Notes: a model not told the origin generated them from the sequence alone. DNA of 64,000 nucleotides from Hyphochytrium catenoides (GCA_900088475.1 FLMG01003914.1:1-64000), one strand, 5' to 3'; positions 18,369-30,891 are shown, numbered from the stretch's first letter. A program made the numbers and translations.

Positions 18369-20047
18369 GATGAGAAACCAATTTGATCTACTGGCTTATG
18401 CTAAACGCCTTGCAACTCTTGCCTTGTGACCGAGCGGAAAGAATAGAGGAGACTGCTCTTCGGATCAATCACTGTCCTGGGTACAGTCAACTTTGCTTGA
18501 CTTTTAGCAGGCAATTTGGATAATGACGAGGGAGACTGGTGATTGACGAGAAGAACAAGACCAATGTCCCCTAAGATAGAAAGAATAATAGCACTAGTCG
18601 TGGTGCCACTGCCGGATCCTCTCTCGCAGGCCGCGACCTCTGCCTCTATGACCGACTATTGTTCCGTTTGGACGTTGGATGGGTTGCCTGAGAGGGACAT
18701 CAAAGATTGTAGAAGATCAAAAGGCTGCTTCGCATCTTCCTGTCAAGATGACGGGACTGCGAGGGTGACTCTTTCCCTTCCAACCTTCTAGGAGAGCTGG
18801 CAGCAGCAGCGAGCGCGAGGATCAGAGGAGAAAGCAGCAGCAGCAGCAGCATAAGAGGGCTCACGCTGCATGATGGACCTGGCTGACTGATGATTGAGAT
18901 AGCAAGGGGAAAAGCTAATGATAGCCTTGGTTGGTGACAACCCTGCCGCTTTCTCATGAGGGTTGGTGACGGTCGTGGCGGCGCCGTATATCATGCATTG
19001 GAGGGGTGGAGTGAAGGGGTAGGGGACTTTAGAACAAGCTTGCTGCTTCGATCATCATGATTCTTCGCTTCTCGGCGCTCCTCCTCCATGTTCCTCCTAC
19101 TCGCCCTGCACCTTGTTTGTCCTCGTACAGAACAAATAAATTGTTATTTTACGTCTCAAGAACAAAAAAGAAGATCTGGCCCTGTGCCAGGGAGCGGGCA
19201 GCAGGAAGAATCTTAGGTCTGCTGCTGCATAATGGAGGAGAGGGTGGTGGGCGGAGGAGGAGGAGGAAGATGAGAAACGACGTTGGCTGGAGGGCTTCGG
19301 TGCAAGGGCTTTAGGACGACAACAACAATGAAGCCACAGAGATCCGACAGCTGTTGGCCGCTGTGTGAGCGGTACCTGGAGCAGCAAGCAAGCAACAACA
19401 GCAGTGGCAGCAGCAGCAGCAGCAGGAACAGAGTGTTGGTCCCAGAAAAGAACAAAGAAGAAGAATCATCGTGGACTCATCACCAGGTCGAAACGCCACA
19501 CACCCCACTCCGCCTCCCCACCTTCCTTCTCTAGTTCTCTAGTTGGCCTTCTCTATATCATTGCGGGAACTGAGAATTAGTTACCAGACACTTACCAATA
19601 CTATGATAACTAGGACAGGGGCGGCGTTTAGTGTTCGCCAAGTTGCCGTGTTCGGCGCTGTGTGACCTTCATGACATCGTGTCTTGGTCTTCCCTAATCT
19701 CAGTATTTTGAGACTATGTGAAGCTGTTATCTTGGCATGGAGGAAGATCATGCGTCACTGTGGGGCCACTCTGTGCAGGATCATAAGTCGCTGATCGCTA
19801 AAGATTTCCCATGCGCAACAGACGTATAGTAAGGCTTATTCGCTGATAATGAATGGCGAGCTGCCTGGCTGCTGTGGGTCCAAGCTATAGCATAGCCCTT
19901 ACGGGTAACGTTTGCCTATCCTCGCCGGCAATGTCATCGCAGCCAGCTTAGCTCCGGCTGCGGACCATTCAAGCAGACGCCAGTGGGTTCAGCACTGTCT
20001 GACAACTAAGTGACTACGAACTTGGGCACAGCAGGGGCTGGTAAACC
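18369..20047. other. Divergent intergenic region, AKR7 (-) / Kir channel (+)
   Basis: About 1.7 kb between the start codons of two divergent genes; it should contain both promoters. It carries triplet-repeat patches: GCA at about 18834-18850, GGA at about 19252-19269 and GCA at about 19407-19425. No coding exon was found. Confidence 0.5.
18796..19425. repeat. Triplet-repeat patches (GCA)n, (GGA)n
   Basis: Short arrays of GCA and GGA units separated by purine-rich sequence in the divergent AKR7/Kir spacer. The open frames across them are low-complexity Ser/Ala/Leu-rich artefacts. Confidence 0.75.
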
Positions 20048-22780
20048 ATGGAAGACTCATCTGACAAGAGTGATGGTACCGTCATATATCGCGTCACCCT
20101 ACCAGAAAAAGGGAAAGTACTTCATCGACGATCTCTCGAGCTTGAGAACAGACAGCTTCTCAATGACAGAGACTGGCTGTCCAGAGTCCCCGGCGGTAAG
20201 GAGCAAGTCCTTTCTCCCGTTTCTTTTGGTCCTATTTGTTTTATTTGTTGCATGCAGCTCTGCTTGTCATTGCCTCTTCCGATCTGGTATGTCTGACCTC
20301 GTTCTCTCTCCTCAGGGCTCTTTTATGCCTTACTCTCAACTGGCACTGCAGCCACCATCCTGGGAGGAATGTTTCTCTATTACTTGTGCGTTCTTCTCTT
20401 TGCGGAGCTACTTTACACCTGCGAAAAGGACAGGTATGTGCTCATGGTTAGCCTTCAGCTTCTACTAAGGATGTGTATCTGCTCGGCTCAAGATGGATAC
20501 TGTGGCCTAACAATTGGGGATCCCTTGCAGTTCATCAGGTTATAGCTTTTTAGACAGCTTTCGCCTGAGCATTCAGAGCTTTGCCACCATTGGTAAGGCA
20601 CAAAGTTTAGCATTGTCAATCATAAAACTACGATTCATCGCGCGCTCTTGTCCCATGAGTTTTCCATAATCTACGAACCACTCCTCTCTAATCGCAATCC
20701 TTGCCCATCCACCCACTGCGATGATGTTCCCCTCATAGGCTCCTGTCTATACCTACCACTTTTCGCTTCTGGACTTCCAATCGTCCTCTCCCTCCATCCC
20801 TTTGAGTGACTCTGATTCTTGCTATCTAAGCGATCACATGGTGATCTCTGTCCCTGCATTGCTCTTCGTGGTTCTAGGCTTTGGATATTTGTATCCCACG
20901 AACATGTGCAGCAACTTTGTGATCATGGGAGGGGTAGTGGTACAAATTCTGTTGGTTTCCTTCGTCCTGGGCATCATCTTCGCCAAGGTCACGCGTCCCG
21001 AGGCGCACATAGAGTTCAGCTCGGTAAGTACGGGAAGGTAGACGTTTTGCTCTGAGCGCTGAAGATAGACTGCCAAGAGAAGAAGATAGATAGTGCTACA
21101 TGCGGAAAGCGTCAATTGACCAAGAGGAGGATCCGGGCACTTTGTAGGTCGTTGGTCCCTCAAGAGTCAAGAGTAAAAGAGGGAACTTATTAGTAAAGTG
21201 AGGGTGCCAGATGTCATTCATTTTGAGCCGAACGCTGTTACAAATAGCTTTGCACAGTCCTTATCCATCTGTCTCTCTCTTTCAGGTGATGGCTCTCGGT
21301 CTTGTGGACAGCAGACCTCAGCTGAGCTGTCGGCTGGTCTGCACTTTCCCTTCGAGAAAGGTGGCCTTCGGAGAAATCCTTCATCTCAACTGCATGGCGA
21401 TTCTCTATAGACTGGAGGTGAGGCAATGGATGTAGTGTCTCAACTTAGTTCCAATATCTCTCTATACGCAATCTATGCGTTGTCGACTTTCGGGCTGTGG
21501 TTCATGTTAACGATTACTCCTTACTCGAACTGCAGAAAGATGATCTTGAGATGCCAGTAGTGAAGGAGTATCGGCTGGAGTTGGAGGAGGATAACTTCAC
21601 TAGCTTCAGGTGCGCCCTACGAAGTGCCCCATTCTCGTACCATTTCTTGGCGTTTGGCTTCCATCCTTAAACCTGAATCACGCCGCAGTTTTGGTACATC
21701 TTGCTCTTGAATCTACTGTCTTTGCCAAAACAAGTGTTCGGCGGTCCATGGTCATCTAAGCTAAGCTGAGCTGATTCCAGGTTTGCTCTTACTCTATCCC
21801 ACATCATACGGAGGACGTCTCCCTTCTATAAAATGAGTCAAGAGGTGAGAGAGTAAGCAGTGGGCCCATGCTCATTCAGTCGCTTGCGGTCCACCGCGTC
21901 GTGTCCAATTCTATGTACCTCTCCTTTGGGCATGTTTTCCGGGCAGTGTGAACCTAGGCAAAGGCTTCCAAGTACTTCCGGGATTGCGGCTAAGCATATC
22001 TTTCTAGGAGTTTTTTGCCCAAGACGCGGTTATAGAGGTGTTCGCCTCTGGAATTGATACCGCCTCTCAGAAAGCCGTAAACATCAAGACGACTTACTCC
22101 ATTGGAGATGTGCGCTGGGGAAAGGCATTTGAGCGAATGGTGAATGAGACAATTCTTATCAGTACTTGTCCGTCCACTCTTCATCTCAAGTGTACCTAAC
22201 TTTCATACAACTATACACCTTCGGCATCTTCCTGTTACTCGATGCTGCCTCGAGCTCCGCAGAACTCTCCTCCGCTAACGACAATGACTTCTCGTCTTTT
22301 AGCTCAGTCTAATACTCCGCTGTCGTGCCTATGACCTGCACGTTCTTCTCCTTCAATCACTAGGTCACATTGCAAAAGGACAGGGCTGAGATTGTGCAGG
22401 ACTTTGACTTATTAGACGCTCTGAAAGATGCACCGCTGTCCCCGGGTGCGTCGCCTCCCTCGGTTGTCATAGAACGAAGGTAAGGAGGTTGAGGCTCCGC
22501 TTAGCATAAATGCAAAGAGAGCTAGCTCCTGTTGTGCCTAAAAGGAGGAATGTCAGTCTCTCGCCTCTCTATCTCCTCCCTAGCGAATCTCCTCTTTAGG
22601 AACTTAGAATCACTTTGAAGAGTTTTGACTTCTACCTCGGCTGCACTTTGACTCAACCTCTCGTTGCGCTGTGCCACTAGCTTTCCCAATCTCAGGCCTG
22701 CTCTTCCTCATTGGAAAAGCGACAGCGCTCTAGGCCATCTTGAATATAGGTGGGACCAACAGTTGCACGAAGGGCATTGA
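20048..22780 (+). CDS. Inward-rectifier potassium channel, KirBac-like (first of tandem pair)
   Basis: Two-helix K+ channel with a cytoplasmic Kir domain. Exons: 20048-20195, 20316-20433, 20531-20592, 20878-21023, 21286-21417, 21536-21609, 21781-21844, 22008-22139, 22364-22479, 22696-22780. They give 358 residues with phases agreeing at all nine junctions. TM1 is AATILGGMFLYYLCVLLFA. The pore helix and filter are SIQSFATIGFGYLYPTN, so the filter is TIGFG. TM2 is VVVQILLVSFVLGIIFAKV, ending in TRP like KirBac channels. The cytoplasmic domain has LTLSHIIRRTSPFYKMSQE and TTYSIGDVRWGKAF, both standard Kir positions. The filter is created by splicing intron 20593-20877 inside the glycine codon; the alternative acceptor at about 20738 loses the filter and hits a stop. 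The final junction is less sure: if exon 22364 reads through, a stop occurs at 22483. A second Kir gene follows 296 bases downstream. Confidence 0.9.
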
Positions 22781-23076
22781 AAGCTTGCTCAGTCCGGGGC
22801 CATGTCTTCTTCCGGGTCTTTGTTGTTTGAAGTCCATGTTCCCCAATGCAACTCTACAGATGATGATGCAGTGGTTCCCCTATCTCTCCCTCTGATGGAT
22901 CTTTATGAGACTCTATGTCCTTGGCCTTTGCCCTATAAAATGCCTCTGCGAGGTCGATGGCCTACCGCACGAATGTGCACTGGTCTCCGCCAGACTGGCC
23001 CTTACTGTTCACTTTGCCATTGACATGCTAATGGAGTTGAACGTCTACCAACTAACCTGTTCTCCACACCAGTGCA

Positions 23077-25463
23077 ATGTCAACGCCGATTCGCAAGCCT
23101 GAATCTCCTCTAACTCTTTCCACTCGAGTCGGTTATTCTACCTTCGAACCAGTAAGAGAGTGTCCAGAGGAGAACGGAAGCTTGAAGAATGACGAACAAG
23201 AGACAGCTGCCTCAAGCCCGTCGCAAGAACCCCTTAACCTGCAACTGGGTGAGGAAGAAGAGCATAAAGAAAGTGCGAAAGAAGCAAGAAAGAAGAGGGT
23301 TCTACGCCGCATCCGCCATCCTTTCTTGCTGCTCTCAACGGGAGTCGGGGTAAGATGTGAAGCGACGGAAAATCCACTTAGCGCTGCTAGTCTGAGAGAG
23401 CAAGCACTTTAATTCTTTCTCAAATATCCCCCATAGCGTCCATCCTGCAGGTCCTTTCGGGTCCTCTTAGCTTATCCCACTGTTGCTCTTTCCCACTCTA
23501 CCGTAGGAGCGCGTCGAGGGCCGCCCATACCTCTGGTATACACGGGTTCAGCTCAAGAACAAACGGTTTCTGTCACGGACACGATTCTACTACTGGCTCC
23601 TCTCTCTTCGCTTCTACCAGCACCTCCTGGCAATGACCCTGCTCATCCTCTTTGTCATTTTCATCTTCGGACTCCTCTTTTACGCACAGGTTTGAGCAAG
23701 ACCTTTATTAAAGCCACTATCTGCGCTAATCCTCTCTTTCTTCTTCTCTATCGACATTTTTCGCCTGCTTGGCGGGTCTATAGCCTGAGTCGGTGACAGC
23801 GTATGAGATCTTACAGCAGAATTTGACCCGCTTCTGGCGGTGTGTTTTCATGAGCCTTCAAGTCATGTCGACAATAGGGTGCGCATTCAGACTCTCCCAT
23901 TATGTCATTTAGCGTGACGTTACTCAGGTTCTGCGATGTCTTAGGATGTTGATCCACCCCTGACAACCACTTCCTCCTGCCCGATTAACCATATCACTCT
24001 ATATTCATTTTTCTTTTGGACTGATCGCAGAGACAACTTTATCTCATCTCTATCTCAACCTCACACTCGCGGATCTTGTCTTCCTTTCGGTCATCGATAG
24101 AGGGCTCCCGTGTGCCTCTTAACTTGTCCACATACAACGTATTTACTCGTGCTCTGACTCTGCTCTCATCTCATTTATCACTCCCTTATCACTAGATATG
24201 GGGCAATGTATTCTGAGACAAACTGGGGTAACTTCCTCATCGCCATGGAGACGATGTCTGGGCTTTTCACGACTGCTATTGTGACAGGTAAGACACATGG
24301 GAAGGCCGAATTGGTCTCCGTCAAGGCTAGAAGAGAGCGATCGGCAGGCAGCTTTGCATAGTGACTGACTGCCTTTTCCGTCCATGTGTCCCCATTGTCT
24401 GGCAACCAGGCCTAACCTGGAGCAGTGCCTCTACTCCGAATGCTCGCCTGAGGTGGAGCAATCAGGTGGCTCTCCTAGAGGGCAAGAAGGGAGAGCGATT
24501 TCTTGCTTTCCGCTGCATGAACCTAAGACGACGGGGTGGGCTCACCCATTGCTCCTTCAGGTACTCCCTTAATAAGGAAGATTGAACTGCTCTGCGGCAC
24601 CGGTCGTGTCGCCTTCTCACTCTATTGACCTTTATGTGGTCAGGGTTGGCGTTTCTAGAGATGCGTCGTCATGTGCCTCCCATTATTGTCTCACTTTTAG
24701 CTGAGCTCCAGTGTTGGACCTCTGCAACAGCTCCGCAATCAAGACTTCTGTCTCTTTTTCTGCTCATGAGTTTGTCCTCTCTCTGTCGCGTCTTCCTCAC
24801 CTCTTACTTCCCTCTTAGAGTCTGTATCGTCACCGAGAAGGGTAACCTGGGACAGCGTGAGCTGGAGCTAGAGCGGTCAGAATTCGAAAGCTTCGCTACC
24901 CCACTTGTCCTTCTGCATCGAATTAACCGCAAGAGTCCTCTGTCCCGACTGGACCTTGAAGAGCTAACACGACTTAGAGATGGAGGTGAGCGAAGAGGCA
25001 ATATAGACCCAAGTTTAAGAAGCGATTGAGGTTGGGAAGAGTTCCTTGCAGCACCCGCGAGGAGCGGCAACTAAATTGGTCAAGGGAAGGATATTAAGGA
25101 AGGAGGGATGTGTGGAGAAAAGATGGGACATGGAAGAGATAACTCATTTACATTAGATCCTAACCGCCTCTCTCGCTCCTTCTGCCTTCTCCCTCTTTCT
25201 TCATCTTCTGCATGGCCCGTCCTGTCATCTTACATTCTCTCCGCGTAGCATTCCTGATGCGAGTCCTGTTCACTGCTTTTGACTCCATCTACAACGACAA
25301 TGTCTATGAAGTGCATACGTACCGGTTGGAGGACATCATGATGGGATCCTGCTTCGTCCCTTGCGCGCATCTGAAGTCAAGTGGCTTAGAGGTAGATATG
25401 GACAAGTTTGATCCGCTGCCAGACAAGGAGTGTACCTCCCATGACAGAATAAGAGTTGTATAG
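23077..25463 (+). CDS. Inward-rectifier potassium channel, KirBac-like (second of tandem pair)
   Basis: Exons: 23077-23349, 23507-23689, 23784-23878, 24196-24287, 24410-24560, 24819-24985, 25249-25463. They give 391 residues, in phase throughout. An acidic, basic-ended N-terminal tail of about 90 residues precedes the channel. TM1 is HLLAMTLLILFVIFIFGLLF. The pore is SLQVMSTIGYGAMYSETNW, with the canonical filter TIGYG completed across intron 23879-24195 (ATAGG joined to ATATGGG). TM2 is METMSGLFTTAIVTGLTW, closely like bacterial KirBac TM2. The cytoplasmic Kir domain has LLHRINRKSPLSRLDLEEL and VHTYRLEDIMMGSCF. The protein differs clearly from its upstream neighbour, so the duplication is old or the two were acquired separately. 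Family identity is firm; regulation and cellular membrane are unknown. Confidence 0.92.
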
Positions 25464-25668
25464 GCGCGGAGACCAACCATGTGCAGCTCTTACCAACGTT
25501 CTTGGCAGTCAATATGGCGCTAGAAGTAAGGCATGCCATATAACGAGGTATAGGACGAGGATGCAATGCAAAAGTGGTCTAATCTTTCTTTACAATGTGT
25601 ATGTACAGCTATCAATAGAAAAGGGAGGGTCACATGACTCTTCTGGGAGTTACACATTTGGTCTCTAA

Positions 25669-28600
25669 CTAACTGTTGAGATCCAGACAGTTTCTGACGG
25701 CTTGAACAAGGTCTGTGGGCTCTAATAGCGTGAACTCCGTCACCTCTTTCATTGCCGTTGGGTCATAACGCTGGCTGCGCTGCCAAGAGTCGAACGACTT
25801 TGACAACACAAAGCATAAGTAGGGGGAGAAGCGGAGGAAAATGACCTCAGTACAAGGATATTCAATGGGAAACCAGTATAAGACTTATGGGAACTCTTTG
25901 ACCCTATGTCTGGCAAGACAAAGCCCTTGGAATTCATAAGAGAGGAAGAAAAGACTTCGAGGAAGAGAGACCCTAAGGACAGCAGAAGGCTGAACATATT
26001 ACCTTGAATAGAATCTCCATCTCCTTGAAGAAGTACGACTGCAGCTCTCCTGCACGGTGATCGATCCCGTCGATGCCAGTCCCTCCTCCACTACCTAAGA
26101 GTCATCAGGAAGTTAGCAGCTAGAGGGGAGGAACGTAGAGAGCAAGGACGGCTAGAGGGAGTGCCGTAGGAAACAGGGATAGAGGTCTGCAGGGTAAAGT
26201 TCGCGGAAGTCTTATTCGCTTTCGACCACATGTGAGTCAATTAAGCCCTCAAGTGAAGTACCGCCCAGGTTAAAGGGGCTAAAAACGTCAACGAAGCGCT
26301 CCATAGACATGAAGCGACAGCTAATGCTAGAGCTATGACATGAGGGACGAAGGGTATCTCCAAGACGCTTCTGGAGTTACCTCACGCGCAGAAGGAACTA
26401 GACGGGATAGGAGACAAAGGGGGTCAAACGCACCTCCAGATTGGTTACCAGCCGTCTGCGGAGAGGAAACAAAGGATCCAATGGGTGACGCGCTAACCGA
26501 GAGAGAAGGAGGAGGAGACGCAGCGTCAGGCGTAGGGTTGTTTGGGCTTTTGGAGGTCTGCGAGAGGGACTTGAGGCGCATAGAGCCTTGCTCCGTCCGC
26601 AATTCAACCAAAATGTGGTGAAGCTTGCTCCTCTGAAGCTGGAAGTAGCGCATGTAGAGTACCGCAGAGCACTTGTAGCTACCGCGCAACACAGAGGGCG
26701 AACGTAAGAAAAGGAAGGATTAGGCCCAATAGCATGTCGCCTGTCATCCATAGCCCGAGTGCCGTCCACCGACCGCTAATCCGTAACTCTTAACGCGCAG
26801 GGAGCCTAAGACGTGACCCATACCTCTTCCACACTCTCTCTCCCTTCTTCTCTTTTCTCTCTTTCCTTCTTTCTTGGCCTGCGCATGTACCTAATGGCGG
26901 CCTTTGTTTTGTCCTGGACCTCTAAGAACTGGTGTGCACAGAAGTTGAAGAGGTCGGCAGTGGTAGAGAAAGTGCCCAGAGCCGTGCTGATCATATGCTT
27001 GGCCTTTAAGCTATCTCCTGCAGATTTGTAGGCCGTGGAGCAGTTCTAGACATCGCGAAGAGTGAGTAGTGAGACAAGAAACATAAGGCAAACCAGAGCA
27101 CATCAAGTATGGCTCTTATGCGAACGTATTATAACGCAAGTCAGGTGGGAAGGGTGCGCCCAGCGAGAAATGAGACCAAGGACGGACATGGCGGGACATA
27201 CCCCGAGCTCCACAGCATGTTCCACAAACTTCAATCCCGCCTGGAGATAGAGAAGCGCTCGCTTTGCTTTGTCTTCTCTCTGTCGTGCGGAAACGTGGAA
27301 GATGAGGAGAGAAGGACAATCCTATCTGAGACAGAAGGTATGCGAACAGAACAGTGAAGATATAGCAGCTACTTGCATCGCTTACCCTTTTGTCAGCTTC
27401 GTGCTTCAATGATATTGCATCAGCTTTGAGTCTTTCCGCCGCCTCCTTCAGCTCCCTCTATATAAGGCAAGATATGGATTGGTGGGTCAGAACGGCCGTG
27501 TTAGCAAACTCCAGATGAGCTCAAAGGACGGCTTTCAGGGACACAAAGCTGGAGATGGACAACAGAAAACATTGGCAAGACATCGAGGATAATAACGACT
27601 AAGGAGTAGGCCCAAAATGTAGAAGGCGACACTGACGGAATCCTCGTGTTATTCGAGGCTAATAGTGAGGAACTCAAGGCCAGAGAACAGGAGACAACTT
27701 TGTCTTATCGTTTCCTCTATCTGGCCACAACAGATGTATCTTACACAGATCGAAGAGAAGGGGCCCCACATAAAGGCCTATGTCTTACCAGGCTACGCTC
27801 GGTTGCAGGCTTTGACCTCTTGCTCTCCACCTTAGAAGGATACTCGGTCAGAAAGACTCGCAAGGCTTGATGAGAAATCACCTCCACAAGACCGTCTGTC
27901 ATACCTGACCAACAGCGGCCGTGTCCTCATTCTTCCTCTTTCTTCTGTCTGCTGAGGCCTCAACGGATTTGACTCGAATATTGACCTTATCTAAGTCCTT
28001 AGCGGGCGCCGCAGGGGCCGCGGAGGAGCGTGAAGATGCTGTGGAGTCCCTTCTCTTCTTTTCCGACCTATCACCCTCCTTTGCTCTCTCTGTCATCCTA
28101 TCCCTGACCCGTTCTCGACCCCTTTCTTCATCGTTGCTTGTGGTAGTACTCCCTTTCCACTGAGGCTTCGAGGCTCTGCTCGCAGATTTCTCGTCTCTTG
28201 AGAAAGAGGACGATCTGGCAGGCCTCTCTCCATCTTTCTCTCTCTTCGCTGAAGAAACAGAACGAGATGACTTCTGTTCCTTTTCTTCTTCTCTTTCCCT
28301 CGGGCCAAGATCCTCTCTCGATCCTCTTCGATCTGAAGACCGGGAATCCTTGTCCCCAGCTTTCACCTTTTCATCAGCGTAAGAGCTCCGTCGCCGTCTC
28401 TCCTGAGATGCTGCCATGTCGCTACTGTCTTTTCGCTCCACTTTCGTTTCCTTTGTCCGTTCTCTCTTTTTCCCGTTCTCAACGTCTACGCTATGCGGCA
28501 ATGCTTTTACCGGAGCTGACGCTTTACGGTTGTCCTCATGCTCAACTTTCTTCCCTCTTGTTTGCCTTGACAAAGCTTCCAGGGAGCTCGTAAGCTCTCT

Positions 28601-29948
28601 GGCAAACTCTCTTTCTTTGGGGCTCAAAGCGCTACCTGGCTTCTCCCGGTCTCTGAAAGGAGGATACATGCGACATGAGATATAGAAAGGAGTAGGAAAA
28701 AGGAGAGGGAGAGGGAGCAAAATGGACAGACACGAGAGAAGATAGGTTAAGTTAGGCGCCAGCACGAGAAAGTCCACAAAGGGCACTCACAAAAAGGAAG
28801 AGCTATCATTAGAGGAACTGTGCGTGGAACATGATCAGAGAGAGGAACAGGAGACTGACTGCCTTACTTTTTTTCCCGTTCCTCTCTCTTGGTTCTCTCC
28901 GGCGCCGCAATAGGTGCAACTTCACTCTTCCTCTCTCTTTGTAAGCTTGTCTCTTTGTCCATCTCCATTCTACCAGCGTCTCTTCTGCCAGACGACGACT
29001 TTGATTCTTTATTCGTGTCCTCTCGTTTCACAGCTAAACGAAGAAGCTTGTTCTTCATTGGTTCAGAGAGCTGCCGAGAGGAGAGGAAAGGAAGACATCA
29101 GCATAGGGAGAAAGAGAGAGAACTTATTGAGAGTCTGGGCGGTAATAGCTTGGGTGACCAAGAAGACAAGCAAAAGAAGGAATGCCACAAGAGAGTGAAA
29201 AGAGAACAGGTGACGTTGTAGGGAGAAGACTTGGGCGGGAAAGGGAGATATGAGGAGGGAGAGAGAGAGATGCCTTGAGGTGGCCAAAAGGCGAAAATAA
29301 GAGTAGCGAGAAAGAGAGACGTGTATGCAAGAGAAGGACAGAGAAGTCGGGCGAGGGCGTGGGAAGTGGTGTGAGAAGACGAGTTGGGCGCACCTTGTAC
29401 TCCGTTGAGCGCACTTCTTCTGGCGTCACCGCCACTATCTCCAGGGCATCTAGCTTCTGTCTTTCATCTGCAGGCTGCTCCTCCTCCTTCACTCTCTCTC
29501 TCTCTTCCAAGTCTTTCATTTCCACGTCGTCATCGTCATCCTCCAGGAGGGAGGAGGACAGCGCTAGGAAGATAGGTTTGTTATCCTCTTCATCTTCCTC
29601 TGGATGAAGCTCCTGTACGAGCGCCTCAGCTGGCTTCTCCTCTGATGCCTCATCCTTCTCATCAACAGGGCCATTGGCACTGCTGTTAGCTTGCTCCTTT
29701 TCCTCTCTAACCTTTCTCTCTTCTTCCTCGGGAGCCGGCTGGGTCGTCTCTACTGCCTCCGAGGTCTTCTCTACCTCCTCCTCTTCTTCGCCCTCAGATG
29801 AGTCGGACACCGAGCTCCTGTCACTTTCTCCGGAGGAAGAGGAAGAGGAGCTCTGGCTGTCTTTCTCTGTCCGCTGAACGTAGTGCTGAGCTGTCTTCCC
29901 TGCAGGCTTGATGGCCTTACGGCTTGAAACAAGGAGCTTTCTGGCCAT
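25669..29948 (-). CDS. AF4/FMR2 (AFF)-like protein with C-terminal homology domain
   Basis: Exons (5'-3'): 29948-29394, 29070-28868, 28652-27905, 27457-27386, 27279-27202, 27045-26891, 26678-26434, 26094-26003, 25797-25669. They give 758 residues; the phase agrees at all eight junctions. Residues 1-185 are Ser- and Asp/Glu-rich and contain a run of seven serines. The middle (about 185-500) is a long Arg/Lys/Ser/Glu-rich disordered stretch. From about residue 502 helices follow the order of the AFF C-terminal homology domain: ELKEAAERLKADAISLKHEA, then DKAKRALLYLQAGLKFVEHA, then SYKCSAVLYMRYFQLQRSKL, a Ser/Pro-rich insert, SYFFKEMEILFKSFDSW, and a final helix. In animals AFF proteins scaffold the super elongation complex with P-TEFb. 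That role here is inference, and the match is by pattern only. An extra exon in the 26095-26433 intron is possible. GA tracts upstream (30002-30072) may lie in a 5' UTR intron. Confidence 0.6.
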
Positions 29949-30001
29949 AGCTGTGTATATATGTACGCAAGCCTAACGATGCGCTTCCATGAGAACAGAA
30001 T

Positions 30002-30040
30002 GGGAGGGGAGAGAGAGGAGGAGAGAGAGAGAGAGAGGGG

Positions 30041-30072
<32 letters not shown>
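30002..30072. repeat. (GA)n tract just upstream of the AFF-like gene
   Basis: About 70 bases of GA repeat beginning 54 bases before the start codon of the minus-strand gene. In the sense direction it is (CT)n, as in the introns of the neighbouring genes, so a 5' UTR intron is possible. Confidence 0.85.
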
Positions 30073-30645
30073 CAGAACAGAAAATGAAGGGGGAAGTGAA
30101 GATTCTTGGTCTCTCCAGAGTCAGTTCGCCTTGAACAGCTCGCAACCACTCAGGCCCTTCTAGCTTAATGCTACTTCTCTTTCAGGCAGACACCGAGAGG
30201 TCCAAATGCTTCAGAACTGAGTCTCCGTTCCTCCCCTGACCGTCTTGGGTCTCTTCCCCGTGTCGAAGAGAGGCGGGAATGAAGGACAAAAGCAAGGAGA
30301 CGATCCTTTCTCTCACGGAGGATGGTCAACAAGGCTCGCTCTCTTCGGTTTCGTCCTTACTTCTAACCTTCAAACGGTACCACGCAGCCTGGATGATGCA
30401 GACAGCTCTTTGGTGATAAGTGCGCTGCCTCCTCTCCTTGGCTTCTTATGAAGGGGTCTCTTTCTTGAGGACTGTCTCTTCCTTCTGTACGTGGGAGGGA
30501 GAGAGTGTGGGACAGGCAGGCGCTGTCTGTCTGCTGGATGAAAAGCAAGGAAGAGAGAGGGGGCAAATAGGAACCGAGAGAGAGAGAGAAAAGGGTAGAA
30601 GTTAGAAGAAAGGAGGCAGACAAGGAAGGGGATTACGTGAGCAGA

Positions 30646-30647
30646 GG

Positions 30648-30698
<51 letters not shown>

Positions 30699-30742
30699 AG
30701 AGCGAGAGAGAGAGAGAGCGAGAGCGAGCGAGGGAGGGAGAG

Positions 30743-30778
<36 letters not shown>

Positions 30779-30858
30779 GCCTAACGATCGGACAACACAG
30801 AAGGCTGAGAGACAGAGTGCGACAGACAGTCAAAGGAAAAGGAGTGTGGAAGTTATGG

Positions 30859-30886
<28 letters not shown>
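30646..30886. repeat. Long (GA)n microsatellite with GC-bearing interruptions
   Basis: About 130 bases of GAGAGA with CGAGCGAG interruptions at 30646-30774, then a purer run at 30858-30886. This is the largest GA array outside a recognised gene in the window. The open frames through it are Arg/Glu or Ser/Leu artefacts. Confidence 0.9.

Positions 30887-30891
<5 letters not shown>

Noticed and set aside
20738-20820. Alternative exon of the first Kir gene beginning at the CCTCATAG acceptor
   Set aside because: It gives TIG followed by SCLYLPLF, loses the selectivity filter and reaches a stop; the acceptor at 20877 restores TIGFG.
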